In this document: positions 1 to 6,012 of the stretch, one piece after another
Numbering within the stretch: position 1 is the stretch's first letter
How the letters are laid out: each line of letters opens with the position of its first letter
NCBI GenBank assembly: GCA_025454075.1
Contig: JALOPD010000334.1
Location: forward strand, 1 to 6,012
Reading direction: 5' to 3'
From: Desulfobacterales bacterium
Lineage (GTDB): Bacteria > Desulfobacterota > Desulfobacteria > Desulfobacterales > UBA2174_A
DNA: 6,012 nucleotides
The notes under the pieces: model-generated
Seen by the model: the letters and a program-made list of their open reading frames with translations, nothing else
What the model was told of the DNA's origin: nothing
Databases searched by the model: none
Program-made: the position numbers and the translations under genes

Positions 1-104
1 TGCCCAGATGCAAGGCACGCGAAATCCCGAGAAACGATGCGTACTTCAGTACGCCGCAGTGACGAGGGGTGAGCGTAACGCAGCAGATGGGCGTTTATCA
101 TCAA
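1..104. repeat. Imperfect palindromic intergenic repeat downstream of prkA-2
   Basis: The non-coding end of the window is an imperfect inverted repeat about 92 bp long. Its core, 39-54, is a perfect palindromic stem of seven base pairs with a two-base loop (GCGTACT-TC-AGTACGC). The outer arms also pair (GCCCA at 2-6 with TGGGC at 88-92), with looser, bulged pairing between them. It begins about 16 bp after the prkA-2 stop. No T-run follows the stem on the transcribed strand, so it is not a classical intrinsic terminator, although the structure could slow or protect the 3' end of the operon mRNA. It resembles a family of dispersed repeats I recall from deltaproteobacterial genomes, with the same CATCTGCTGCGTT arm and GCGTAC core; this is from memory only. 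It may extend left of base 1. Confidence 0.55.
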
Positions 105-108
105 CCGG

Positions 109-2481
109 TCATGGGGCGGCGAATTTTTTGGCCAAGTCGTTGTCGATCACGTAGATGCACACCTCCTTCGCGCCCTGCTCGCTGTAGCGGTACTTCCTGC
201 CGAGGTTGGCGATGAGGTAGCTGACGTCCTCCCGGATCTTCTTGTCGTAGGTCTTGAACCCCGCCTCGTTGAACTCCTTGATGGCCCGTCGGAAGTTCTC
301 GTTTTCCAGCAGCGGGTCGAGAACCTTTTCCTTCAAGTTGTAGATGTAGCGCTCGCGCAGGTCCCGGAAGACCCCGGTCTGACCGATGGAAAGCCCCTCC
401 ACCATGATTTCCTGCGTGAGGGTGCGGGAGGTGTACTCGCGCTGGGCTTCCCTGCGGAACTCCAGGCGCTGAAAACGGGTCGCGGCCGGCCCCAGCAGCC
501 GGTATTCGATCCCGCTCAGGAACTCCTCGCCGATCTCGATCCGCTCCCCGGTGTAGGTGCAGACGACGGTGGTGTCGATCTCGAAATTGATCGCGAACAG
601 GTAGTTCTGGATGTCGCGCGCGATCTGCTCCTCGTTGTAATAGTAGAGGGATTCCTTCACTTCCTGGAGCACGGTGTAATCGTACATCCGCAGCAGCGAA
701 TCCAGAAGACCCTGGGGGATCAGGTCCCGCACCTCTTTGTGGACCTTGGTGAAGAATTTGCAGAGGTCCGACATGTTGATGCGCTTGTCGTCCTTGGCGT
801 AGGTCGAGAAAAACTCGTTGAAGATCTTGATCGAATCCCGGCCGGAGATGCCGAAGTCGCCCTCGGTTTCCGAGTCGGCGATGATGCGCCGGCGGCGCTT
901 GGCGGTCAGCCGCTTGCGGTCCTCCTCCGCCAGCCACTTGGGGATGTAGCCGGTGTAGATCTCCATCTTGAGCAGCTGCAGGTTTTCGTCGCAATAGAGC
1001 CGGTATTTCTCCGGAGTCCCGATCCATTCCAGCATGGCCTCGGAGCGCCGTTTCAGGCGCGAGGAGATGATGACCCGGGCGAAGTTGTGGAGCACCCGCG
1101 GCAGGAAGCGTTCGTCGATGTGCCGCCCGAAGACCTTGCGGTAGATCTCCACCTCCGTGCTGAGGTCCATGACGTAGGGGATGTTGATGTACTCCACGCG
1201 GTCGAGAAAGCTCTGGAACCCCTCGATGTTCTTCTGGTCCTCCGGGTTCATGACCGCCAGCAGCAGGGAGTTGACGTTTTCCTCGATGTCTTCGACCTTG
1301 TGGATGCCCTCGCTGATGATGTTGTGCAGCTCGATCAGCCGCTCGGCGTTGTGGGATTTCACGTCCATCAGGGCGTAGATGCCGTTGTGGGTCTTGGCGT
1401 ACTGGGAAAACAGGTATTTGACCGGCGGACGGCCCCCCAGCACCCGGTTGATCCGCTTCTGGACGATCGGGTCGCCCATGGCCTGCTGCCGCAGGGGCTT
1501 GTCGCCGGGGCTGAAGACGCTGATCCCCTCGCCCAGCCGCCGGTTGAAGCGGTAGGGCCGGGCAAAAAGGCACTCAAAGACTTGCTGCGGGTTTTTCAGC
1601 CGGTAGAGCAGCGCATCGTAAAGCGAGCTGCAGATGGTGCAGGGGTGGTCCTTGAAGACCCACTCGTACTCCTTCTCGGTCGCCAGCTCGTATTTGAACT
1701 GGTCGTTCTTGAACAGGTCGTCGAAAAACGTCCGGCGGTGAGCCTTGGGGATCATCAACAGGGGGTTGTCGTGGCTCGGGCAGGCGATTTCAACGATGTG
1801 GCCGTCGACCATGGCCGACTCCTCCGCGACGGCATCGGCGCGGCGGCGGTCCTCCCACCCCGCGCCCGCATCGGCATCGCCGTGTTCGAGGCTCTCGATC
1901 ATCCGCGACAGCCGCTCGATCAGCGGGTGGCCGGCGGGGTCCTCTACGGCCGCGAATTTGCGGCGATCGAAGCGCCAGACGGCCTCGTAGCGCAGGCCGG
2001 CCTCGGTTCCGGTGTAGGCTTCGAATTTGCGCAGCAGGTTGTTCAGGAAGGTGCTCTTGCCGCACCCCGGGGGGCCTCGGAAGAGGTAGATCTTGTTCTG
2101 CTGGGCGCCCCGTTTCATCGATTCCACCAGGGCCACCAGCCGGTTGGCAAAAATGCGGTCGGCAAAGAAGGGGTGGTCGACGTCCTGCACGAACAGCCGG
2201 TTGCAGTCGTAGTAGGCGTAGTGAATCGACTCGGGGTCGTCCGGGTATTCGTCGACCCCCTCGCCGACATAGGACTTCACCATGTCGTGAAAGACCTGAA
2301 ATACGTTGCGCATCACCGCGGTCGGACGGGTCACGAGCTCCTTCAGGAACGCTTCGAAGGGGATGGGAAGCCGCTGCTCCAGCGTGCCCGCGGCGCGGTT
2401 CAGGTTGCGCAGCGCCTCCGCCACAGTGTCGGCTTCGTCCGGCGCACCGGAAGTTTCGTCTCTCGGCGGGTCCATCGGCAT
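109..2481 (-). CDS. prkA: Second, divergent PrkA-family AAA+ protein (PrkA-2)
   Basis: A 790-residue PrkA-family protein, about 150 residues longer than E. coli or Bacillus PrkA. An N-terminal helical region (1-110) is followed by Walker A GPPGCGKS (136-143). Then come an extra charged stretch (about 171-226), CPSHDNPLLMIP (234-245), CTIC (281-284), GEGISVFSPGDK (317-328), a Walker-B-like NGIYALMDV (366-374), a sensor-1-like LLLAVMNPED (406-415) and FLDRVEYINIPY (425-436) with a candidate arginine finger R428. The C-terminal PrkA domain opens with GDFGISGRDSIKIF (541-554). Canonical PrkA has GPVxxGKS, CPIHEEPLHLIP, CPRC, GIGTFSPSDPK, RGLMEFIEV and DGIS at the matching points. Start: ATG at 2481 overlaps the spoVR stop as TGATG, with GGGA nine bases upstream. 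A GTG at 2538 would extend it 19 residues into spoVR and is less likely. It probably hydrolyses ATP and may phosphorylate Ser/Thr substrates, but the altered Walker B leaves its activity uncertain. It is the last gene of the operon, and its stop lies just before a palindromic repeat. Confidence 0.9.
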   Translation of the reverse strand: MPMDPPRDETSGAPDEADTVAEALRNLNRAAGTLEQRLPIPFEAFLKELVTRPTAVMRNVFQVFHDMVKSYVGEGVDEYPDDPESIHYAYYDCNRLFVQDVDHPFFADRIFANRLVALVESMKRGAQQNKIYLFRGPPGCGKSTFLNNLLRKFEAYTGTEAGLRYEAVWRFDRRKFAAVEDPAGHPLIERLSRMIESLEHGDADAGAGWEDRRRADAVAEESAMVDGHIVEIACPSHDNPLLMIPKAHRRTFFDDLFKNDQFKYELATEKEYEWVFKDHPCTICSSLYDALLYRLKNPQQVFECLFARPYRFNRRLGEGISVFSPGDKPLRQQAMGDPIVQKRINRVLGGRPPVKYLFSQYAKTHNGIYALMDVKSHNAERLIELHNIISEGIHKVEDIEENVNSLLLAVMNPEDQKNIEGFQSFLDRVEYINIPYVMDLSTEVEIYRKVFGRHIDERFLPRVLHNFARVIISSRLKRRSEAMLEWIGTPEKYRLYCDENLQLLKMEIYTGYIPKWLAEEDRKRLTAKRRRRIIADSETEGDFGISGRDSIKIFNEFFSTYAKDDKRINMSDLCKFFTKVHKEVRDLIPQGLLDSLLRMYDYTVLQEVKESLYYYNEEQIARDIQNYLFAINFEIDTTVVCTYTGERIEIGEEFLSGIEYRLLGPAATRFQRLEFRREAQREYTSRTLTQEIMVEGLSIGQTGVFRDLRERYIYNLKEKVLDPLLENENFRRAIKEFNEAGFKTYDKKIREDVSYLIANLGRKYRYSEQGAKEVCIYVIDNDLAKKFAAP

Positions 2482-2483
2482 CA
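2479..2483 (-). promoter_or_regulatory. TGATG stop/start junction, spoVR to prkA-2
   Basis: The spoVR stop (TGA, 2483-2481) and the prkA-2 start (ATG, 2481-2479) share one base. This is a typical translational-coupling junction. A GGGA element lies nine bases before the ATG inside the spoVR coding sequence. The junction decides the start of prkA-2 and implies that SpoVR and the second PrkA are made in linked amounts. Confidence 0.8.
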
Positions 2484-4028
2484 GAGAACGTCCCGTGTGA
2501 GTTTGCGGTCCTGCATGGTGTAGCGCACCCGCTGCCACTTGAGCTCTCTTTCCCGGCGCTCCTCGCCGAGGGGCATGTGCATGCCGGGAAGACCCGACGG
2601 CGGGCCGGCGGGTTCGGCGCGAACGGCCTCGCTCGTTTCCAGCCGGACGGGCCGGCCCCAGAGGAATTCGATGCCCAGCAGCGTGTTGGCGATGAATTCG
2701 CGCACCAGCGGCCGGCCCTCGAAGCGGTGGACCAGGTAAAGGGCGCCGTTGCCGGTCTTTTCCCGGTCGATGTCGATGGCCGGGGGGTGGTAAAGCTGCC
2801 CGAGCAGCATGGCGCGGTAGTCATCGGCCGACCGGCTCTTGACATAGATCTCCCACACCCCGCGGGCCTGGTTCAGGCGCCGGCCGGCCACAAACAGCCG
2901 GAACCGGTCGACGAACTCCTGCTCGACGAACGAGTGGATGAAAAGGAAATCGTTCAGGTTCTCACGGACGTTGAAGAGGAAATCGCGGCCGCCGCCCTGC
3001 AGCCGGTCGTAGCGCTCGCGCTCCCGGCGGTCGGTCAGCCGGCGGAACTCGACGGAGTACTTTCCCTTTCCGGCCGACTCCTCGATGTGCTGGAACAGCC
3101 GCATGCCGAGCGCATAGGGGTTGAGCCCCACCCGGGGCATGGCGGTGACCCCGGCATGGACCCGCGCGAAATCCACCTCGTGGCCGGAAATCCGGTCGTC
3201 CTGGAGGAAGAGCGCCTCGTGCCAGTAGCTGGCCCAGCCCTCGTTCATGATCTTGGTGCGGATCTGGGGCTGGAAGAAGAGCGAGGTCTTGCGCACCACC
3301 TCGACGACGGGCTTCATCCAATGGTTTTTTTCCCTGGCCAGGAACTCGGAGTGCTCGAGGATGAACTGCAGCAGGTCCTGGCGGCGTTCGGCCTTCGCCT
3401 CGAGGCTTTTTTTGTAGAGCGAGTCGAACTCGGGGTGTTTTCGGAGAACCTCGGCAAAGAACGCCTGCTCCCCGTGTTCGGGAGACTGCCGCAGACAGGC
3501 ATTGTAGCGCTCGATTTCCTTGATGTACTTGCCCGTTTTGACCTTGCGGACGTTCTGCAGGAAATGGTCGAAGTAGTAGTCCAGCATCCGGGCGTGGGCG
3601 GACTCCGGCGGGCGGCTCAGCCGGGACAGCTCGGAGTGGAACCCCACCAGGTTGTCGATGCCCCGGGCGAATTCGATGACGTAGTCCACCCACCGGCCGT
3701 TGTCGGAGCGCAGCTGGGCGATCATGCGCTTGTCCGAGAGGGCCTGGCCGGTGAAGTCGTAGTCCCAGGTGTGCCGGAAGCACAGATTGTTCTGAAAAAA
3801 GTCGATGTGGGCCAGCACGTGGTAAAAGATCATCACGTTCAGCCAGTCCGGGTTGTTGTCGTTGTAGTAGGAGATGGCCGGGCGGGTGTTGATAACGGTC
3901 TCGTAGGGGTTGCTGGGGTAGAGCTCGTAGCGGCCCTTCTCCTTCAGGACCTCCACGTCGTGGACCCAGTAGTCGTAGAGGGTGGGGATCATCAGCTTGG
4001 GGGTCAGCTCGAGTCCATTATTCCGCAA
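2481..4028 (-). CDS. spoVR: SpoVR/YcgB family protein, N-terminally short
   Basis: A 515-residue SpoVR-family protein (E. coli YcgB; Bacillus SpoVR, needed for proper spore cortex formation). Biochemical activity is unknown. Family landmarks are PYETVINTRPAISYY (41-55), YHVLAHIDFFQNN (69-81), VVRKTSLFFQPQIRTKIMNEGWASYWHE (245-271 region), GLNPYALGMRLFQHIEE (301-317) and a C-terminal LWGRPVRLET (456-465). YcgB shows YEIVINSNP, HACYGHNSFFKNN, VMNEGWATFWH and INPYALGFAMFQDI at the same places. Conserved His70, His74, Glu263 and His270 could form a metal or active site (inference). No signal peptide or transmembrane helix is seen. The first about 50 residues of the typical family N-terminus are absent. 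A TGA lies immediately upstream of the first codon, so the longest possible start is the TTG at 4028, which overlaps the DUF444 gene by 11 bp. The first ATG is at 3992. TTG is preferred because it keeps the segment before MIPTLYDYW, but neither start has a strong Shine-Dalgarno. The stop is shared with the next gene. Confidence 0.92.
   Translation of the reverse strand: MRNNGLELTPKLMIPTLYDYWVHDVEVLKEKGRYELYPSNPYETVINTRPAISYYNDNNPDWLNVMIFYHVLAHIDFFQNNLCFRHTWDYDFTGQALSDKRMIAQLRSDNGRWVDYVIEFARGIDNLVGFHSELSRLSRPPESAHARMLDYYFDHFLQNVRKVKTGKYIKEIERYNACLRQSPEHGEQAFFAEVLRKHPEFDSLYKKSLEAKAERRQDLLQFILEHSEFLAREKNHWMKPVVEVVRKTSLFFQPQIRTKIMNEGWASYWHEALFLQDDRISGHEVDFARVHAGVTAMPRVGLNPYALGMRLFQHIEESAGKGKYSVEFRRLTDRRERERYDRLQGGGRDFLFNVRENLNDFLFIHSFVEQEFVDRFRLFVAGRRLNQARGVWEIYVKSRSADDYRAMLLGQLYHPPAIDIDREKTGNGALYLVHRFEGRPLVREFIANTLLGIEFLWGRPVRLETSEAVRAEPAGPPSGLPGMHMPLGEERRERELKWQRVRYTMQDRKLTRDVL
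4016..4028 (-). promoter_or_regulatory. Overlapping DUF444 stop and spoVR start
   Basis: The DUF444 TAA (4020-4018) lies inside the beginning of spoVR, which opens at TTG 4028 in another frame. An ATG (4018-4016) overlaps the stop as TAATG but is in the wrong frame and meets a TGA after four codons, so it cannot be the spoVR start. It could still recruit terminating ribosomes. Coupled re-initiation is the likely way spoVR is translated, since no strong Shine-Dalgarno is seen. Confidence 0.5.
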
Positions 4029-5406
4029 TCAGCTTCTTGATCCCCTCGATCAGGCGCGGCTCGTCCGCGTCCTCGCGCATGACGTCCATGCGCAGCAGCC
4101 GGGCTTTCTCCTCCAGCAGCCCGGAGCCGCGGACGTATTTTTCGACCTCGGTGCGCGCCTCCTCGTCCCGGGCATGCTGGGCGATGGTGATCCCCACGCG
4201 GTTGGCGTAGGCCAGCATCCGGCGCAGCTGCGGGAGGCTCTCGCTGCCGTCGTGGTCCCAGTCGTCACCGTCCGTGCCGTGAAAGACATAAATATTGTAG
4301 TCCCGCGTCAGGTTTTCGCGCTCGACGGTCTCGTTCACGAGGGCGTAGGCCGAGGACACCTGGGTGCCCCCGGCCACCTTGGAGTTGTAGTAGGTATAGA
4401 AGTCCGGGACCTCCTTGGCCTCGGTGTCGTGCAGGATGAAGCGGGTCTCCACCTGCATGGCGTATTGATACATGAGCCAGCTGTAGATCATCACGTGCTG
4501 GGCCACCACGAGCACGGTGGACGGGCCTTCCATGGACCCCGAGTAGTCCCGCAGGAAGAACACCAAAGCCTGGGACTCGTAGTCCTTTTCGGGCGAGAGC
4601 ACGCGGTAGACCTTGTCCTCGGGTGCGACCAGGAAGCGGGTCGGGTCGATCCGGTTCACATCCGGGATGTTGCCCAGGTGCAGGTTGGTCTCCAGAATCC
4701 GGCGCAGGGTCGCCTTCTTGTCGAGCAGCTGCCCGAACCCGCGGTGCCGGTCGGTCAGGTCGTAGGTGTAGCGGGTCAGCGACCGTTTCTTGCCCTTGTC
4801 CTTCAGGTTGGGCAGCTGGAACTTCTCGGTCAGGATCCGGCCCAGATCGTAGGCGTTGGACTCTATTTCGTGGGACCCGCCCTCGCCCTGGCCCGGGCCG
4901 GCGGCGCCCGGCGGCGGCTCCTCCCGCACGGGCTGCTCGCCGATGACCTCGCCCTCCTCGCCCTCGCCGGAGCCGCCCTGAGACGGCTCCTCCTCGCTGC
5001 GGGAAGAGGTGTCGTGCAGGAGCTTTTCCTCCACCGTGGTCGGCACGATGACCACTTTCTGCCTGCCGCTGCGGCCCGGCTTGATCAGGCGGCCGACGTT
5101 GATCTTGCGCGGGAACCCGTCCTGCTCGCGCAGCCGGTCGCGCCCGAGCAGCTCGTCGAGCGAGCGGATGTTGGCGCCGGCCGAGGGCTGGATCGCCGCC
5201 AACCCCTGCAGCCGATCCAGATCGTGGTAGGCGTAGAGCTCCCGGCCGAACGCACCGGTCCCGGCGCCCGCATCCGTCCGGCCGGCATCGGGGAGGTCGT
5301 GGGAGCCGCCCGCCTCCAGCTCGTGCCGCACCCTCGCCTCCTGCGCGGGCTCCATCCCGGCGGCCTTGAGGCGTGCGTACAATTTTTCGTCAGCGGGGAC
5401 CGTCAT
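4018..5406 (-). CDS. yeaH: DUF444 family (YeaH/YhbH) vWA-like protein
   Basis: A 462-residue cytoplasmic protein of the DUF444 family (E. coli YeaH, Bacillus YhbH), the usual partner gene of prkA. Residues 1-135 are a poorly conserved N-terminus. Residues 138-180 are a Gly/Glu/Pro-rich linker, as in family members. The family segment begins near LTEKFQLPNLKDK (192-204). The C-terminal half is a von Willebrand-A-like fold: the MIDAS motif DYSGS (287-291), ILHDTEAKEV (324-333), the conserved GGTQVSSAY (346-354) supplying the MIDAS threonine T348, and FHGTDGDDW (375-383). E. coli YeaH has DVSGS, GGTIVSS and SDGDNW at these places. There is no signal peptide or membrane segment. The ATG at 5406 is chosen because it is the first in the frame and has a purine-rich GGGATAGG six bases upstream. 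vWA proteins often pair with AAA+ ATPases, as in RavA-ViaA or NorQ-NorD, so an adaptor role for the flanking PrkA proteins is a reasonable inference. Its molecular activity is not established. Confidence 0.94.
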   Translation of the reverse strand: MTVPADEKLYARLKAAGMEPAQEARVRHELEAGGSHDLPDAGRTDAGAGTGAFGRELYAYHDLDRLQGLAAIQPSAGANIRSLDELLGRDRLREQDGFPRKINVGRLIKPGRSGRQKVVIVPTTVEEKLLHDTSSRSEEEPSQGGSGEGEEGEVIGEQPVREEPPPGAAGPGQGEGGSHEIESNAYDLGRILTEKFQLPNLKDKGKKRSLTRYTYDLTDRHRGFGQLLDKKATLRRILETNLHLGNIPDVNRIDPTRFLVAPEDKVYRVLSPEKDYESQALVFFLRDYSGSMEGPSTVLVVAQHVMIYSWLMYQYAMQVETRFILHDTEAKEVPDFYTYYNSKVAGGTQVSSAYALVNETVERENLTRDYNIYVFHGTDGDDWDHDGSESLPQLRRMLAYANRVGITIAQHARDEEARTEVEKYVRGSGLLEEKARLLRMDVMREDADEPRLIEGIKKLIAE

Positions 5407-5437
5407 GACGGGCCTATCCCATCTTTCGGCGCAGACG

Positions 5438-6012
5438 TCACTTTTCGTCCTCCTGGGTGCAGAAATACTCGATGGTCTTCTGCGCGCAGGTGCGGCAATA
5501 GCCGAGTTTGTTGAGCATGGTGTGGATCATACGGTCGTAGAGTTTTTGGTTCTCCTCGTTGGTCCGGTTGGCCAGAGCGCCGATCAGGCTGCCGGCGCCG
5601 GCAATATCGGATTTCAGGCGCACATCGGTGACGGCCTTGACGAGTTCCAGGTTGTCCATGAAGTCGTAATTGGGATCGATCGATATTTTCTGGCCGTATA
5701 TCTTGCGGATGGAGGTTCGAAAAGAATCCCGCTGCTCTTCGGTCTTAAGGCCCAAACGCTCCTCGACGCTGTTGACGTAGCGCTCGTCGATTTTGAGCGC
5801 CTTGAGCTCGCCCGTCTGGGGATCCTTGTATTTCCACATCTTGTCGGGCCCCAGATTCTCGGCGTCGATGCCGATGATCATGTTGACATAGTTCATTACA
5901 TCCCGGCGGATGGCCAGAGGCTCATCCATGTAAGCGTTGAACATCTCGGTCATGATGCGTTCGCGGTAGAGGCCTTTGGCGGTTTTGATGTCCTCCAGGT
6001 ATTTGGCGCGGT
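5438..6012 (-). CDS. prkA: PrkA family serine protein kinase, C-terminal part (5' end outside window)
   Basis: This is the 3' end of a PrkA (E. coli YeaG) gene. The frame is open to the window edge and gives about 190 residues ending in TGA at 5438-5440. PrkA is a cytoplasmic protein with an AAA+ ATPase domain followed by a PrkA-specific C-terminal domain credited with Ser kinase activity; only the latter is seen here. Recognisable landmarks, in order, are a helical YLEDIKTAK segment, a DPQTGE turn, the SVEERLGL helix, an FRTSIRKIYG helix, a DNLELVKAVTD helix and a closing NKLGYCRTCAQKTIEYF helix. From memory these line up with the corresponding DPFTGE, SIEEQIGI and FREEI segments of Bacillus PrkA. 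The first in-frame ATG in the window (5953) is internal, not a start, because homologous sequence continues upstream of it. The last helix carries three cysteines (CxxC plus one) not expected from the Bacillus or E. coli proteins. The gene lies 31 bp upstream of the DUF444 gene and is probably the first of the operon's two PrkA paralogs. Confidence 0.9.
   Translation of the reverse strand, partial: RAKYLEDIKTAKGLYRERIMTEMFNAYMDEPLAIRRDVMNYVNMIIGIDAENLGPDKMWKYKDPQTGELKALKIDERYVNSVEERLGLKTEEQRDSFRTSIRKIYGQKISIDPNYDFMDNLELVKAVTDVRLKSDIAGAGSLIGALANRTNEENQKLYDRMIHTMLNKLGYCRTCAQKTIEYFCTQEDEK

Noticed and set aside
39..54. Intrinsic terminator at the palindrome core
   Set aside because: A strong stem is present, but no T-run follows it in the direction of transcription, so a Rho-independent terminator is not supported.
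101..1573. 490-residue minus-strand frame overlapping prkA-2
   Set aside because: An alternate frame of prkA-2, rich in Arg/Pro/Gly/His as expected from a shifted GC-rich coding sequence. The PrkA motifs lie in the other frame.
739..2523. 594-residue open frame on the plus strand
   Set aside because: It is exactly antisense to prkA-2. The Val/Asp/Leu/Gln-rich translation has no recognisable domain and is typical of the mirror frame of a GC-rich gene.
3324..3330. In-frame A-AAA-AAC heptamer in spoVR (Glu233-Lys234-Asn235), a possible -1 frameshift site
   Set aside because: The -1 frame stays open to 2962, but its product is low-complexity. SpoVR motifs continue in the normal frame and no stimulatory stem was recognised, so it is probably chance.
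2577..4040. 487-residue open frame on the plus strand
   Set aside because: Antisense shadow of spoVR. The minus-strand frame carries clear SpoVR motifs, while this one has only low-complexity Val/Gly/Leu/Asp sequence.
5407..5437. Internal promoter or terminator between prkA-1 and the DUF444 gene
   Set aside because: Only 31 bp, with no hairpin and no convincing promoter boxes. It holds just a weak ribosome binding site.
3982..5514. 510-residue open frame on the plus strand
   Set aside because: Antisense to the DUF444 gene, running across the gene junctions. No domain or sensible start context.

Overview
The window is a compact, single-direction gene cluster read entirely from the minus strand. 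Its DNA is GC-rich, with long spurious open frames on the opposite strand. Reading along the mRNA, from high to low coordinates, it holds: the C-terminal end of a PrkA-type AAA+ serine protein kinase (5438-6012, cut by the window edge); a DUF444 (YeaH/YhbH) von Willebrand-A-like protein (4018-5406); a SpoVR/YcgB-family protein (2481-4028); and a second, larger and divergent PrkA-family protein (109-2481). The last ~100 bases (1-~100) contain no gene. They hold an imperfect palindrome that looks like a dispersed intergenic repeat.

The four genes are packed as one operon. The PrkA-1/DUF444 gap is 31 bp, DUF444 and spoVR overlap by 11 bp, and spoVR and the second prkA share a TGATG stop/start. 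No promoter is visible, so transcription must begin upstream of base 6012. PrkA, YeaH/YhbH and SpoVR/YcgB form a known, widely conserved trio linked to stationary phase, starvation or sporulation. In E. coli yeaG-yeaH and ycgB are stress/nitrogen-starvation genes, and in Bacillus prkA, yhbH and spoVR affect sporulation. A likely working picture, by inference, is an AAA+ kinase motor partnered by a MIDAS-bearing vWA protein, with SpoVR as a downstream effector of envelope or spore-coat physiology.

The unusual point is the duplication. Two PrkA-family proteins bracket DUF444 and SpoVR. The second is about 790 residues, against roughly 630-645 for E. coli or Bacillus PrkA. It has a normal Walker A, an altered Walker-B-like stretch, and an extra charged segment of roughly 60 residues. 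SpoVR lacks about the first 50 residues of the usual family N-terminus and seems to start at TTG. The DUF444 protein has an N-terminus unlike E. coli or Bacillus members. Together these suggest a divergent two-kinase version of the system.

The operon style, high GC and the terminal repeat suggest a Gram-negative bacterium of the old deltaproteobacterial group (Desulfobacterota/Myxococcota-like). This is an inference without any phylogenetic marker gene in the window.
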